From CAZKWG01 sp964615375 (GTDB lineage Bacteria; Myxococcota_A; UBA796; CAZKWG01): a DNA stretch of 64,000 bases. Both the position numbers and the translations under genes were made by a program. The notes beneath the pieces were generated by a model that worked only from the letters and a program-made list of their open reading frames with translations, ran no database searches and was not told the DNA's origin. Position 1 is the stretch's first letter; the number at the start of each line of letters is the position of its first letter. Below, in pieces: positions 1 through 9,329 of this stretch. Where the stretch lies: assembly GCA_964615375.1 (NCBI GenBank), contig CAZTOW010000003.1, positions 124,001 to 188,000 on the forward strand, read 5' to 3'.

Positions 1-1694
1 AGCGCCTGCTGCGCCTCGCCGCCCTGGAGCCCGGGGGCGGTGTGGAGCGGGTCGCGCTGACCCGCGCGGCCCGACTCTACGAGGACGCGGGGATGCCGGG
101 CGAGGCCGGGCAGATCTACGTGCGCGTGGCCGAGGATCCGGCGCGCGCGGCGGGCGCCCTGGAGGACGCTTTCCGGTGCTTCCTCGCGGATCGGCGCTTC
201 GACGACGCCCTGGCCGCGGGGCGCGCCCGCATGACCCTGCCAGAGGTCCCCGCGCCCCTGGCCGAGCGCACGCTGGCGCTGGAGCGCGAGCTCGCGATCC
301 CCCCGCAGATCCTCGATCTTCGTCAGGGCCTCGACCCTCGGCTCAAGATCCGCGCGCCCTACGGGGTCAGCTGGAGCCCCGGCGCGGGCGGGCTGCGGCT
401 GCGCAGCGCGGGCAGCCGGGAGACGGTGCGCCTGCTGGTGGAGCCTACCCAGGGCCCCCTCTCCCTGGCGCTCACCCTGCGCCTCCACCAGCTCGACTTC
501 GGCGCGATCATCGAGCTGGGCTGGTACAGGCCCGGGGCGCGCGCGGTTCCCAACCTGCTGCTCCGCCTGGGCGCCGGCGGCGGGGGCGGCATCGTCGAGC
601 GGACCCTGATCGGCGCCGGCCAGTGGGCCCCCTCCCCGGTCACCGGGCTGGACCTGGCGCGTCAGGCCCACACGCTCACCATCGAGGTGTCCACGGACGG
701 CGCCGGGGCCTCCATGCAGGTGGCCTCTCAGGGCCAGACCATCCTGCGCCGGGTGGGCTCGACGCTGCACGCCGCCGCGCCTCCCCCCGGTGAGCCGCTG
801 TGGATCTCGCTGCACGGCAGCGAATGGCTCACCCCGCTCGATCTCACCCTCGAGCAGATCGTCGTCCAGGGCGCGCGCGTGCTCGAGGACGCCTCCGACC
901 CGCTCGAGCCCACGCTGCGCCGCCTCGCCCTGGGCGACCCGGAGGGCGCCCTCACGCTGCTCGATCCCCTCCCCGGCGACCCCCTCCCCGGCGACCCCGA
1001 GCGCCCGGCCTGGCTCGCGCGGGCTGTCGCGCTGGACGGCGTCGGTCAGGAGGAGGCCGCGGTGCAGGCCCTGAGGGTCGCGCTAGGCGACGATGGTGGG
1101 GGGCGGGAGGAGGCCGCGCGCCTCCTGCTGCTCGAGCCCGAGCGCCTGGGCCGATCCTTGCCCCGCGCGCTCGGCCGGAGCTACCACGCCGTCGTGGCCG
1201 AGCAGCTCCTCTCCTGGCTCATCATGCACCGGGAGGACCCGGCGGTGGTGCAGTTCCTCACGCGCCAGCTCGAGGGGCTGGAGGAGGCGCCGGTGGACGC
1301 CGCGCGCTCCCCCCAGGAGGCCCTGGGCGCACACCTGCTGCTCGTGGCCCGCGGGCACGCCTGGATCCTCCAGGGGCGGGCGGGCCTGGCCGAGCGCGAC
1401 CTCCTGCGCGCGCTGGAGCTGGGCGCGCCGCTCCCGGAGCAGCCCTCCCTCTCCGAGGACGACCGCATCCTGGCCCGCGGCCAGCTCGCCCTGGCCTGGC
1501 AGGGCCTCGCCCGGCTCCGCTACGAGGCCGGCGATCCGAGCGGCGCCCTCGAGGCCCTGCAGCGCGCGCTCGAGGTACACGGCTCCCCGCAGACCTTCGC
1601 CGACAGCCTCACCGTCTGGCCCCCGCTGGCCGGGCTGAGGACCCACCCCGGCTGGGCCATCGTCGAGCAGGCGCGCTCCCGCCCCGAGATTTGA
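1..1694 (+). CDS. TPR-type protein, C-terminal part (5' end outside window)
   Basis: The reading frame is open to the left window edge with no stop, so the real start lies upstream; a GTG at 42 is in frame but has no special support. The visible part (about 560 residues) begins with alpha-helical repeat sequence resembling TPR units (around AARLYEDAGMPGEAGQIYVR). A beta-rich middle of roughly 190 residues follows, reminiscent of a concanavalin-like or LamG-like sandwich (inference). The C-terminal half is rich in Ala/Leu helices with TPR spacing, including LARLRYEAGDPSGALEALQR near the end. No signal or membrane segment is visible in this part. In related bacteria such C-termini often follow a Ser/Thr kinase domain, but the needed upstream sequence is absent here. 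Confidence 0.7.
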   Translation, partial: RLLRLAALEPGGGVERVALTRAARLYEDAGMPGEAGQIYVRVAEDPARAAGALEDAFRCFLADRRFDDALAAGRARMTLPEVPAPLAERTLALERELAIPPQILDLRQGLDPRLKIRAPYGVSWSPGAGGLRLRSAGSRETVRLLVEPTQGPLSLALTLRLHQLDFGAIIELGWYRPGARAVPNLLLRLGAGGGGGIVERTLIGAGQWAPSPVTGLDLARQAHTLTIEVSTDGAGASMQVASQGQTILRRVGSTLHAAAPPPGEPLWISLHGSEWLTPLDLTLEQIVVQGARVLEDASDPLEPTLRRLALGDPEGALTLLDPLPGDPLPGDPERPAWLARAVALDGVGQEEAAVQALRVALGDDGGGREEAARLLLLEPERLGRSLPRALGRSYHAVVAEQLLSWLIMHREDPAVVQFLTRQLEGLEEAPVDAARSPQEALGAHLLLVARGHAWILQGRAGLAERDLLRALELGAPLPEQPSLSEDDRILARGQLALAWQGLARLRYEAGDPSGALEALQRALEVHGSPQTFADSLTVWPPLAGLRTHPGWAIVEQARSRPEI

Positions 1695-1744
1695 ACGCCG
1701 ATCGCCGTGGAGGGTCCCCGCCCGACACGTTAAGCCCCAGGGCC

Positions 1745-2356
1745 ATGCCGCGCACCGCGCCTCTCGACCCCGATCTTCGCCGCGCCCAGCTCCTGAGCGC
1801 CGCGCGGATCGTCTTTGCCCGCGACGGCTACTACAAGGCCTCCGTGGCCGACATCATCGCCGAGGCCGGGGTCGCCCGCGGCACCTTCTACAACTACTTC
1901 GAGAGCAAGCGCGCCGTCTTCCAGGCGGTCCTCGACGAGCTGATGGAGGGCGTCGCCGCCGTCATCACCGCCGTGGACCCCGACGGGAACATCCCCGTCC
2001 AGATCCGGGAGAACCTGGAGCGCATCCTGGCGGTGCTCACCCGCGACGAGGTGGGCCGCCTGCTCTTCGCCGACGCCGTCGGCCTCGACGCCGAGGGGGA
2101 CGAGGCCCTGCGCGCCTTCTACAAGGAGGCCACCGACCGCATCGTCTCGGCCCTCCGTCGCGGAGAGCGCATGGGCGTCATCGGCGCCTGCGACCACGAG
2201 CTCGCCGCCCGCTGCCTGCTCGGCATGCTCAAGGAGCCCATCTTCCTGGCCTGGCTCAACGACGAGCGCCTGGACACCGGCGCGCTGCTGGAGACGATGC
2301 TGCCCATCGTGCTGTGGGGCGTCGGGGGTGGGCTGGCGACCTCGACGAAGTCATAA
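1745..2356 (+). CDS. TetR/AcrR family transcriptional regulator
   Basis: The 203-residue protein has a typical TetR N-terminal helix-turn-helix at about residues 15-60, with ARIVFARDGYYKASVADI, then GVARGTFYNYFESKRAVF, the most conserved stretch of the family. The C-terminal ligand-binding part is divergent, so the effector cannot be named. ATG 1745 is chosen because it places the HTH at the usual distance from the N-terminus. It lies 50 bases after the preceding gene on the same strand. Its stop codon lies inside an AT-rich palindrome shared with the convergent lipoprotein gene. Confidence 0.93.
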   Translation: MPRTAPLDPDLRRAQLLSAARIVFARDGYYKASVADIIAEAGVARGTFYNYFESKRAVFQAVLDELMEGVAAVITAVDPDGNIPVQIRENLERILAVLTRDEVGRLLFADAVGLDAEGDEALRAFYKEATDRIVSALRRGERMGVIGACDHELAARCLLGMLKEPIFLAWLNDERLDTGALLETMLPIVLWGVGGGLATSTKS

Positions 2357-2379
2357 ACAAACAAATTTAGTTTGTTTAT
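2353..2379. repeat. AT-rich 27-base perfect palindrome between convergent genes
   Basis: Arms 2353-2362 (ATAAACAAAC) and 2370-2379 (GTTTGTTTAT) are perfect inverted copies around a 7-base loop, AAATTTA. The left arm supplies the TAA stop of the TetR gene and the right arm, read on the other strand, supplies the TAA stop of the lipoprotein gene. The site is about 90% A+T in a roughly 72% GC region. It could work as a bidirectional terminator or be a small inserted element; an equally sized palindrome occurs at 24046-24072. Confidence 0.8.
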
Positions 2380-4805
2380 AGCGCTCCCCCCAGGAGCACA
2401 TAGAGCCCGCCCGCGTCGTAGGCCGAGATGTCCACGTAGGGCCCGCCGATCACCAGATCGCCGGCCCCGTCGCCGTCCGCGTCCAGCCCGCCCAGCAGGG
2501 TGCGCCCGACGTGCCCGTCCCCCGCGTCCGGGCCGTAGAAGGTCGCGCCCGCCTCGTCCACGGCGCTCGCCCCGCTCAGCGGCCCGAAGAAGACGTAGGC
2601 CGCGCCGGCCTCGCTGATCGCGGTGTCCTCGCCGTAGGCCCCGAGCGCCAGGTCGGCGAGCCCGTCCGCGTCCAGGTCCCCGGCCCCGCCCACCCCGTCC
2701 CCGAGGTAGTCCAGGCTGCGCGCCCCCAGCACCGTGGCGGTCGCGGCGACCGAGCTGGAGATCGTGGCCGACCCGCATGCCAGCAGGGCCATCCCCACGC
2801 CCTCCTCGGTCCCCTCGTCGGCCCCCGGCGCGCCCACCAGCCAGTCGTCGTAGCCGTCGCCGTCGGTGTCCCCCGCCCGCGCGACCCGCGTCCCGGCGCT
2901 GTCGTAGCGGGAGGTGCCGCCCAGGGCGGCGTCCACGTCGGCGATGACGATGGATCCCTCGGGCGCGCTGGCCCCCAGCAGCACGAAGACCGCGCCCGTG
3001 TCCGTGGCGGGGAAGTCGTAGCCGGGGGCGCCGATGAGCAGGTCATCCAGCCCGTCCCCGTCCAGGTCCCCCGCCCCGTCCAGGGCCACCCCGAGCTGGG
3101 TGGGCGCCGAGTCCGAGCTGTCCCCGTCCAGCACAAGATCGGCGAGATCCGCCGAGATCGAGCCGGAGAGCGTGTCCGAGGAGCCCAGGAACAGGTAGGC
3201 CGCGCCCGCCCCCGACCCGCCGTCGTCGTTGCCGTAGGCGCCGATCAGCAGCTCGCGGAGCCCGTCCCCGTCCAGGTCCCCGGCGTCGGCCACCGCGAAG
3301 CCGAGGTAGTCCGCGCCATACTCGCCGGTGACCAGGGCGTCGGCCGTGGACGCGGCGTAGTCGCCCGCGTAGCCGCTCCCGCCCGACCAGACCATGACCT
3401 CCCCGCGCCCCGAGCCCTTGCCGTAGGCCCCCGACACGATCTCCGAGAGCCCGTCCCCGTCCAGATCCACCGCCGCCGCCGCCCAGCCGGCGTACCCGTA
3501 GGACGCCGTGAGCGGGCCGAGGAAGGCCGCGCCCGCCACGTACTCGACGAGGCCCGGGGAGATGGGCCCCGAGACGAGGTAGACCGCGCCGACGCTGCGC
3601 AGGCTGCCGCTGTCCACCCCCGGCGCGCCCACCAGCAGGTCGGCGACGCCGTCCCCGTCCACGTCCCCGCTGGCGGCGGAGCGCCCGAGGTAGTCCGAGT
3701 CCGCCTGCCCCAGCAGCGTGAGATCCGCCTCGGCCGCGGTGATCTCACCGTCCACGCCGCAGGTGCCCTTGCCGCCGTCGCAGTCGTTGTCCACGCCGTC
3801 CCCGCAGACCTCGGCGGCGCCCGGGTAGACGCTGGCGTCCGCGTCGTCGCAGTCGCTCTCGTCCTCGCCGTAGCCGTCGGGCAGCGTGCAGGCCAGGAGC
3901 GGCTCGCCCGCGCCGCCGACCCCGTCGCCGTCCTCGTCGGGGAAGTAGGTGGTGCCGTCCGTGGGATCGTCGTCGCTCAGGCCGTCGCAGTCATTGTCGG
4001 CGTCGTCGCAGCGCTCCTCCGCGCCCGGGTAGACGTCGTCGCGCACGTCGTCGCAGTCGGTGGCGTCCTCCACCCAGCCGTCGGCCAGCAGGCATCCCTC
4101 CGCCATGTAGTCGGGGTTCCCGTAGCCGTCCCCGTCATAGTCCAGGTAGACGATGAGGCTGTCCGGGGAGTCCTCGTCGATGACGTCGTCGCAGTCCTGG
4201 TCCACGCCGTCGCAGCGCTCCTCCGCGCCCGGGTAGCGCTGGCTGTCGCCGTCGTCGCAGTCCTCGGCGTTGTCCGTGAAGCCAGCCGGCGCCTCACAGG
4301 CCAGCACGTAGTCATCGGCGGAGCCGTAGCCGTCCTCGTCCCGGTCGGCGTACCAGACGGAGGAGCTGGTGTCCTCGTCCGCCACGCCGTCGCAGTCGTC
4401 GTCCGCCCCGTCGCAGCGCTCCGTGGCGCCCGGGTATCGCTGCGCGTCGCCGTCGTCGCAGTCCAGGTCATTGTCGGCGTAGTCCGCGGGCTGCTCGCAG
4501 GCCCAGGTGCTGACCTCGCTGAGCCCGTAGCCGTCCCCGTCCCCGTCCAGGTACCAGACGGAGCCGCCCACCATGTCCTCGTCGGTCTCCCCGTCGCAGT
4601 CGTCGTCCACGCCGTCGCAGTCGTCGGGCGCGCCGGGGTAGACGCTCGGGTCCGCGTCGTCGCAGTCCACGGGCGCGCTCACCCCGTCCCCGTCCAGATC
4701 CGCGTGGGCCTGCCCGGTCTCCCCGCCCGTCTCGGAGGGGCGACCGGTCTCCGGCTTGTCCCCCACGCAGGCCGCGAGCAGCGCCAGCAGACCGAGCAGC
4801 CTCAC
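2376..4805 (-). CDS. MopE/FG-GAP repeat lipoprotein
   Basis: The start is GTG at 4805, overlapping the stop of the upstream gene by four bases (GTGA), giving 809 residues. The N-terminus is a lipoprotein signal with lipobox LAAC, so the mature protein should be lipid-anchored outside the cytoplasm. Residues about 35-345 contain repeated Asp-rich units of the type DCDD...YPGA...CDG.DDDCDG with DGDGDGYG loops, as in the MopE family of metal-binding proteins. From about residue 355 to the end come FG-GAP-type repeats (GDVDGDGVADLLVGAPG), expected to form an integrin-alpha-like beta propeller with calcium loops. It is a close paralogue of the gene before it. Ligand and partner are unknown. Confidence 0.9.
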   Translation of the reverse strand: MRLLGLLALLAACVGDKPETGRPSETGGETGQAHADLDGDGVSAPVDCDDADPSVYPGAPDDCDGVDDDCDGETDEDMVGGSVWYLDGDGDGYGLSEVSTWACEQPADYADNDLDCDDGDAQRYPGATERCDGADDDCDGVADEDTSSSVWYADRDEDGYGSADDYVLACEAPAGFTDNAEDCDDGDSQRYPGAEERCDGVDQDCDDVIDEDSPDSLIVYLDYDGDGYGNPDYMAEGCLLADGWVEDATDCDDVRDDVYPGAEERCDDADNDCDGLSDDDPTDGTTYFPDEDGDGVGGAGEPLLACTLPDGYGEDESDCDDADASVYPGAAEVCGDGVDNDCDGGKGTCGVDGEITAAEADLTLLGQADSDYLGRSAASGDVDGDGVADLLVGAPGVDSGSLRSVGAVYLVSGPISPGLVEYVAGAAFLGPLTASYGYAGWAAAAVDLDGDGLSEIVSGAYGKGSGRGEVMVWSGGSGYAGDYAASTADALVTGEYGADYLGFAVADAGDLDGDGLRELLIGAYGNDDGGSGAGAAYLFLGSSDTLSGSISADLADLVLDGDSSDSAPTQLGVALDGAGDLDGDGLDDLLIGAPGYDFPATDTGAVFVLLGASAPEGSIVIADVDAALGGTSRYDSAGTRVARAGDTDGDGYDDWLVGAPGADEGTEEGVGMALLACGSATISSSVAATATVLGARSLDYLGDGVGGAGDLDADGLADLALGAYGEDTAISEAGAAYVFFGPLSGASAVDEAGATFYGPDAGDGHVGRTLLGGLDADGDGAGDLVIGGPYVDISAYDAGGLYVLLGGAL

Positions 4806-7240
4806 AGCCCACCTCCCAGGAGCCCGTAGACCGCGCCCGCGTCCGTGGCGGCCGTGTCGACCAGATAGCCCGCGCAGAACAGGTCCTCCACCCCGTCCCC
4901 GTCGGCGTCCAGGGGGCCGATCAGGGTGCGCCCCAGGTACCCGTCCCCCTCCGCGGGGCCGGTGAGCTTCAGGTCCGCCCCCCCCGCGTCCATGTTTCCG
5001 GTGAGGGGCCCGTAGAACAGGTAGGCCGCGCCGGCCGCGCTCGCGCCCGTGTCCTCGGCGTAGGCGCCCACCAGCACCTCGTCCAGATCGTCCCCGTTGA
5101 TGTCCCCGGCGTGCCCCACCGCGTCGCCCAGGAGATCGCCGTCGACCTCCCCGTAGATCCGGGCGGTGGGGGCCAGCGGACCCATCGCGCGCGTCGCTGA
5201 GCCTGGCACCAGCGCCGCCGCCCCCGCGTCCGTCCGGCTGGAGGGATCGGCCGCGCGCGCCCCGAACAGCAGATCCGCGTAGCCGTCCCCGTCCGTGTCG
5301 CCCGCGCCGCTCACCCGCGCGCCCATGACGTCGTAATTGGCGCTCCCCGTGAGGATGCCGTCGTAGTCGGACGCGCTCACCGATCCCGACAGGTCCCCGG
5401 ACCCGTAGAAGAGGAAGGCGGCGCCGACGTCCGTGCCGTCCCCGTCGAAGCCCGAGGCGCCGACGACCATGTCGCCGAGCCCGTCCCCGTCCACGTCGCC
5501 CGCGCCGCGCAGATCGCAGCCCAGGGCCAGGGCGCTCGAGCCGGTCACGCTGCCCAGGATCGTCCAGTCGGCGTCCGCGGTGGTGAGCGCCCCCGACAGG
5601 CCCGACGCCACCCCCAGGTAGAGGTAGGCCGCGCCCGCGCCCGAGCCTCCCGAGTCCTCCCCGTAGGCGCCCACCAGGAGATCCTCGAGCCCGTCCCCGT
5701 CCACGTCTCCGCCCGCGGCCAGGCTGAAGCCCAGGTAGTCGTAGCGCGTCGAGCCCGTGATCGTCGCCTCCACCTCCGACCAGGCCAGATCCCCTACCAG
5801 CCCCGCGTCTCCGGGGACGACGCCCACCTGCCCGCGGCTCGCGCTCACGCCGTAGGCCCCCACGATCAGCTCGTCGAGCCCGTCCGCGTCGATGTCCAGG
5901 AGCGCCACCGCCTGCCCGGCGTACCCGAAGGAGGAGACCGAGGGCCCCTCCAGCTTCAGGTTCGCGCGCGACCCGATGGACCCGCCGCTCACGGGACCCA
6001 GCACCAGCCAGGCGCTGCCCGCGGAGTAGGCCGAGCCGGACGCCGCGTTGCTCGCGCCCACGACCAGATCCTGCGCGCCGTCCCCGTTGAAGTCGCCCGC
6101 GCCCCCCGAGCGCCCGAAGAAGTCCGATGCGCTGTCGCCCAGCAGCGTGATGTCCGCGTCCGAGGCGCTGATCTCGCCGCTCGGGCTGCAAGCCCCGGCG
6201 CCCCCGTCGCAGTCGTTGTCCACCTCGTCGTCGCAGAGCTCCTCGGCCCCCGGCGACACCGCGCTGTCCGCGTCGTCGCAGTCGTCGGCGCCCTCGGCGT
6301 AGCCCGTGGGCAGATCGCAGGCGACCACGCTCCCGCCCTCGCCCCCGTAGCCGTCGCCGTCGCCGTCCAGCCACCAGGTCGCGCCGTCCACCGGGTCCTC
6401 GTCGACCTCACCGTCGCAGTCGTCGTCGGCGTCGTCGCAGCGCTCCTCGGCGCCTGGGTGACGGCGCGGGGCCCGGTCGTCGCAGTCCCCCGCCGTCTCC
6501 ACCCAGCCGTCCGGCCGATCGCAGAAGGTGTCGGCGTAGTCGGAGTTCCCGTAGCCATCCCCGTCATAGTCCAGGTAGACCGTGATGATGTCCGTGGGGT
6601 GTTCGTCGGCGGTGCCGTCGCAGTCGTTGTCCTCCGCGTCGCAGCGCTCCTCGGCCGACGGGTTCGTCTCGGCGTCGCCGTCGTCGCAGTCGTCGTGGTT
6701 GTCGGTGTAGCCCTCCTCGGCCGCGCAGGCGTAGAGCGTGGCGTCCGGGCTGCCGAAGCCGTCCGCGTCCGCGTCCGCGTACCAGAGCGACCAGACGACG
6801 TCGTCATCGATGGCGCCGTCGCAGTCGTTGTCCGCCCCGTCACAGCGCTCCACCCCCACGGGCGAGACCAGGGCGTCGGCGTCGTCGCAGTCCTCCGCGT
6901 TGCCGACGTAGCCCTCCTCGGCCGCGCAGGTCAGGAGCGCGCTCTTGGCGTCGCCGTAGCCGTCCCCGTCGGCGTCCGCGTACACCAGCGTGCCGCCGAT
7001 GGCGTCCTCGTCCGCCTCGCCGTCGCAGTCGTTGTCCTGCCCGTCGCAGCCGTCGGCCGCGCCCGGGAAGACGCTGCTGTCCGCGTCGTCGCAGTCGCGG
7101 TCCGCGCTCACGCCGTCGCCGTCCGCGTCAACGTAGGGAGAACCCTCCGCTTCGCCGCTGTCCCCTGGCGCGCCGCTCTCCTTGTCGGCCACGCAGCCGA
7201 CGAGCAGGGTCAGGCACAGGAGGGGGGAGAGCGCTCGCAC
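4802..7240 (-). CDS. MopE/FG-GAP repeat lipoprotein
   Basis: ATG 7240 opens an 812-residue protein with a lipoprotein signal peptide (MRALSPLLCLTLLVGC). Residues 30-350 hold MopE-type Asp/Cys repeats, including DCDDADSSVFPGA and CDGQDNDCDGEADED. Residues 365-812 are FG-GAP repeats such as GDFNGDGAQDLVVGASN. The protein is predicted to be a lipid-anchored, calcium- or metal-binding surface propeller. The gene is translationally coupled to the downstream paralogue by a GTGA overlap, so the pair looks like a tandem duplication. It follows the small tail-anchored protein gene after 88 bases and may belong to the same long leftward transcript. Confidence 0.9.
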   Translation of the reverse strand: MRALSPLLCLTLLVGCVADKESGAPGDSGEAEGSPYVDADGDGVSADRDCDDADSSVFPGAADGCDGQDNDCDGEADEDAIGGTLVYADADGDGYGDAKSALLTCAAEEGYVGNAEDCDDADALVSPVGVERCDGADNDCDGAIDDDVVWSLWYADADADGFGSPDATLYACAAEEGYTDNHDDCDDGDAETNPSAEERCDAEDNDCDGTADEHPTDIITVYLDYDGDGYGNSDYADTFCDRPDGWVETAGDCDDRAPRRHPGAEERCDDADDDCDGEVDEDPVDGATWWLDGDGDGYGGEGGSVVACDLPTGYAEGADDCDDADSAVSPGAEELCDDEVDNDCDGGAGACSPSGEISASDADITLLGDSASDFFGRSGGAGDFNGDGAQDLVVGASNAASGSAYSAGSAWLVLGPVSGGSIGSRANLKLEGPSVSSFGYAGQAVALLDIDADGLDELIVGAYGVSASRGQVGVVPGDAGLVGDLAWSEVEATITGSTRYDYLGFSLAAGGDVDGDGLEDLLVGAYGEDSGGSGAGAAYLYLGVASGLSGALTTADADWTILGSVTGSSALALGCDLRGAGDVDGDGLGDMVVGASGFDGDGTDVGAAFLFYGSGDLSGSVSASDYDGILTGSANYDVMGARVSGAGDTDGDGYADLLFGARAADPSSRTDAGAAALVPGSATRAMGPLAPTARIYGEVDGDLLGDAVGHAGDINGDDLDEVLVGAYAEDTGASAAGAAYLFYGPLTGNMDAGGADLKLTGPAEGDGYLGRTLIGPLDADGDGVEDLFCAGYLVDTAATDAGAVYGLLGGGL

Positions 7241-7328
7241 GCCGCGGACCTCGGAGGGGATGCCCGATGATAGCGCAGGGCGCGCACGCTTTCAGCGCCT
7301 ATCCGAACCAGAGGCCCCAACGACGGGA

Positions 7329-7721
7329 TCAGCGGAGGATCAGATAGATCACGGCCCCCAGCAGCGCGCCCATGAGGAGCGCGACGGCGACGAGCGAGAC
7401 GCCCAGGAGCCCCAGCAGCCCGAGCGAGATCCCGCCCTCGGGCGAAGCGGTCGGCGCGGCGGCCTCCGGGCGCGCGTGCTCGGCCGTCAGCGGGATCGCC
7501 ACGGTCGTGCAGGGGATGATCCGCTCCGTGACCGCGTCGGGGTCCCGGCTCAGGGGGAAGGGGATGATCTCCGTCGCCGGCAGCTCCGTGAGCAGGGGCC
7601 TTTCCGGCTTGCGGCGCGTGTCGGGGAGGTCGATGAGCGTGAACAGGGCGGGGTCGGTGGGCAGCGAGCCCCCGGTGCGGGGAGGACGCCAGGTCCGCGG
7701 ACGGGAGTGGGTGTCGGGCAT
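7329..7721 (-). CDS. Small tail-anchored membrane protein, unknown function
   Basis: The protein has 130 residues, no N-terminal signal, a Pro/Thr-rich soluble part of about 95 residues and one hydrophobic helix at about residues 97-128 (GLLGLLGVSLVAVALLMGALL) reaching the C-terminus. That layout predicts a tail-anchored inner-membrane protein with its N-terminal part in the cytoplasm. A GAGGG Shine-Dalgarno-like sequence precedes ATG 7721. It begins 24 bases after the Ser/Thr kinase stop on the same strand, so it is probably co-expressed and could be a kinase partner or substrate; that is inference. No family was recognised. Confidence 0.7.
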   Translation of the reverse strand: MPDTHSRPRTWRPPRTGGSLPTDPALFTLIDLPDTRRKPERPLLTELPATEIIPFPLSRDPDAVTERIIPCTTVAIPLTAEHARPEAAAPTASPEGGISLGLLGLLGVSLVAVALLMGALLGAVIYLILR

Positions 7722-7745
7722 GTTCCCTCGTTGTGGCGCTGGGCC

Positions 7746-9329
7746 TCAAAGTGCCTGTCGGCAGGTCCTGGAGTCACAGGCGACCCCGGCGGTGTCGCCC
7801 TTCCTGACCTTGAGGAGGAAGACCTCCTTGCGGCCGGTCTCCTCGAAGGTGGCGGTGACCAGGTGCTCCCCGGCGGGCAACGACGTGAACGCCCCGGCGG
7901 GGAGGGGCACGGCGCGCCCGCCCACGCTGGCGCTCAGGGTGACCGGTCGCTTGGAGCTGACCTGGACGCCGGTGCCCGATCGCGGGCTGGGGGCGCGGGC
8001 GTGGGAGGGCTCGGCGGTCTGCTCGGGCGCTGGGCTCCTGGGGCTCGAGAGGCTCGGCGTCGGAACGGCCTGCTCCGCTGAATGACTAGATGAACTAGCC
8101 TCAACGGTCGCGGTCGGCGCCGGATCCCCGGCTGCCTCCGGCGCGGGCTCCAGCGGCTCCTCGACGGCCACCGGCGCTGGCGGCGGCGCCGCGGAGGGCC
8201 TCTCCCACAGGTGGATCGCGAGCGCCACCAGCGCGGCCGTGAGCAGGCCGGACCCGACGACCAGCCCGAAGAAGAGGAGCGCGAGCAGGAGGAGCCGCCC
8301 CTCGCGCCCGGAGCGCCGCGGCGCAGGGATGGGGATGGGGCCCGAGCGCTCCTGCAGGACCACCCCGATCATGGGATCGGCCGTCTCCACCCGGGGCGGC
8401 TCCCGGATCTGCGGGACGGTGGACCTGGCCCAGGCGCGCAGGCGGAGCCCGTCGAGCTGATCGACCAGCACGTCACAGCGCCGCGCGACGTCCTCGGCGC
8501 TCGGCCGCCGGGAGGGCTCGAACGCGAGCAGCTCGCCCAGGAAGCGCACCAGCGCCTCCGAGACGTGGCGGGTCTCGTCCCACACCACGTCCTGCGCCTG
8601 CAGCACGCGCTCGTGGTGCAGGTCGGGGTCCTGGTGGCACTCGCCCTCGTAGAGCTTCCGGCGGGTGATGCACTCGAAGAGCAGGACGCCCAGGGCGTAG
8701 ACGTCGCCCGCGGCGCCATCCTCGAAGCGGAAGCGCTCCGGGGACATGTACGGCTTCGTCCCGTAGCTGCGCAGGCTGGTGCGGGCCTCCCGCGCCCCGA
8801 ACTCGGCGCGGGCGATGCCGAAGTCCAGCATCTTGACCTCGCCCGCCGCCGTGATCTTGACGTTCGAGGGCTTGATGTCGCGGTGGATCAGCCGGAGCGG
8901 CTCGCCCCGGGGCGTGCGCGTGCGCCAGGCCACCTCCAGCGCGGCGGCCAGCTCCCCGATGATCTCCAGGGCCGCCCGGGGCGGGATGGTCGTCTGCTGG
9001 AGGATCTGGTGCAGGTCCAGCCCGTCCACGCACTCCATGACGACGCCCCAGCGACCGCCCACGGTCAGCAGGCCGTCGACGTGGACGATGGCCTGGTGGC
9101 GCACCAGCCCCAGCATGCGCGCCTCGTCCCGCAGGCGGCTGCACAGCTCCTGCTGCGTCTCCATGTCCTGGTTGAGCAGCTTGATCGCCACCATCTTCTC
9201 GAAGCCGCCCGCGGCGATCAGGCGCGAGCGGTAGACGTTGCCGAAGGCCCCGTGCCCCAGCAGGTCGAGGATCTGGTAGCGACGCCCATGAGGATCACCG
9301 ACCATGGCTCGTGCCTCCGCGCCCCTCAC
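7746..9329 (-). CDS. Membrane-anchored Hanks-type Ser/Thr protein kinase
   Basis: The 527-residue kinase has glycine loop LLGHGAFGNVY (about 24-33), ATP-binding Lys in MVAIK (K50), catalytic loop HRDIKPSN (D151), DFG at 169-171, and activation-segment end YMSPE. A transmembrane helix follows at about 346-374. The outer part is a Pro/Ala/Ser-rich linker and a small beta-rich domain ending in VACDSRTC near the C-terminus; the same Cys-pair ending occurs in the other three kinases of the window. The GTG at 9329 overlaps the stop of the sigma-54 activator gene (GTGA); an in-frame ATG at 9305 is an alternative start. The coupling suggests the activator may be its substrate, which is inference. Confidence 0.95.
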   Translation of the reverse strand: MRGAEARAMVGDPHGRRYQILDLLGHGAFGNVYRSRLIAAGGFEKMVAIKLLNQDMETQQELCSRLRDEARMLGLVRHQAIVHVDGLLTVGGRWGVVMECVDGLDLHQILQQTTIPPRAALEIIGELAAALEVAWRTRTPRGEPLRLIHRDIKPSNVKITAAGEVKMLDFGIARAEFGAREARTSLRSYGTKPYMSPERFRFEDGAAGDVYALGVLLFECITRRKLYEGECHQDPDLHHERVLQAQDVVWDETRHVSEALVRFLGELLAFEPSRRPSAEDVARRCDVLVDQLDGLRLRAWARSTVPQIREPPRVETADPMIGVVLQERSGPIPIPAPRRSGREGRLLLLALLFFGLVVGSGLLTAALVALAIHLWERPSAAPPPAPVAVEEPLEPAPEAAGDPAPTATVEASSSSHSAEQAVPTPSLSSPRSPAPEQTAEPSHARAPSPRSGTGVQVSSKRPVTLSASVGGRAVPLPAGAFTSLPAGEHLVTATFEETGRKEVFLLKVRKGDTAGVACDSRTCRQAL

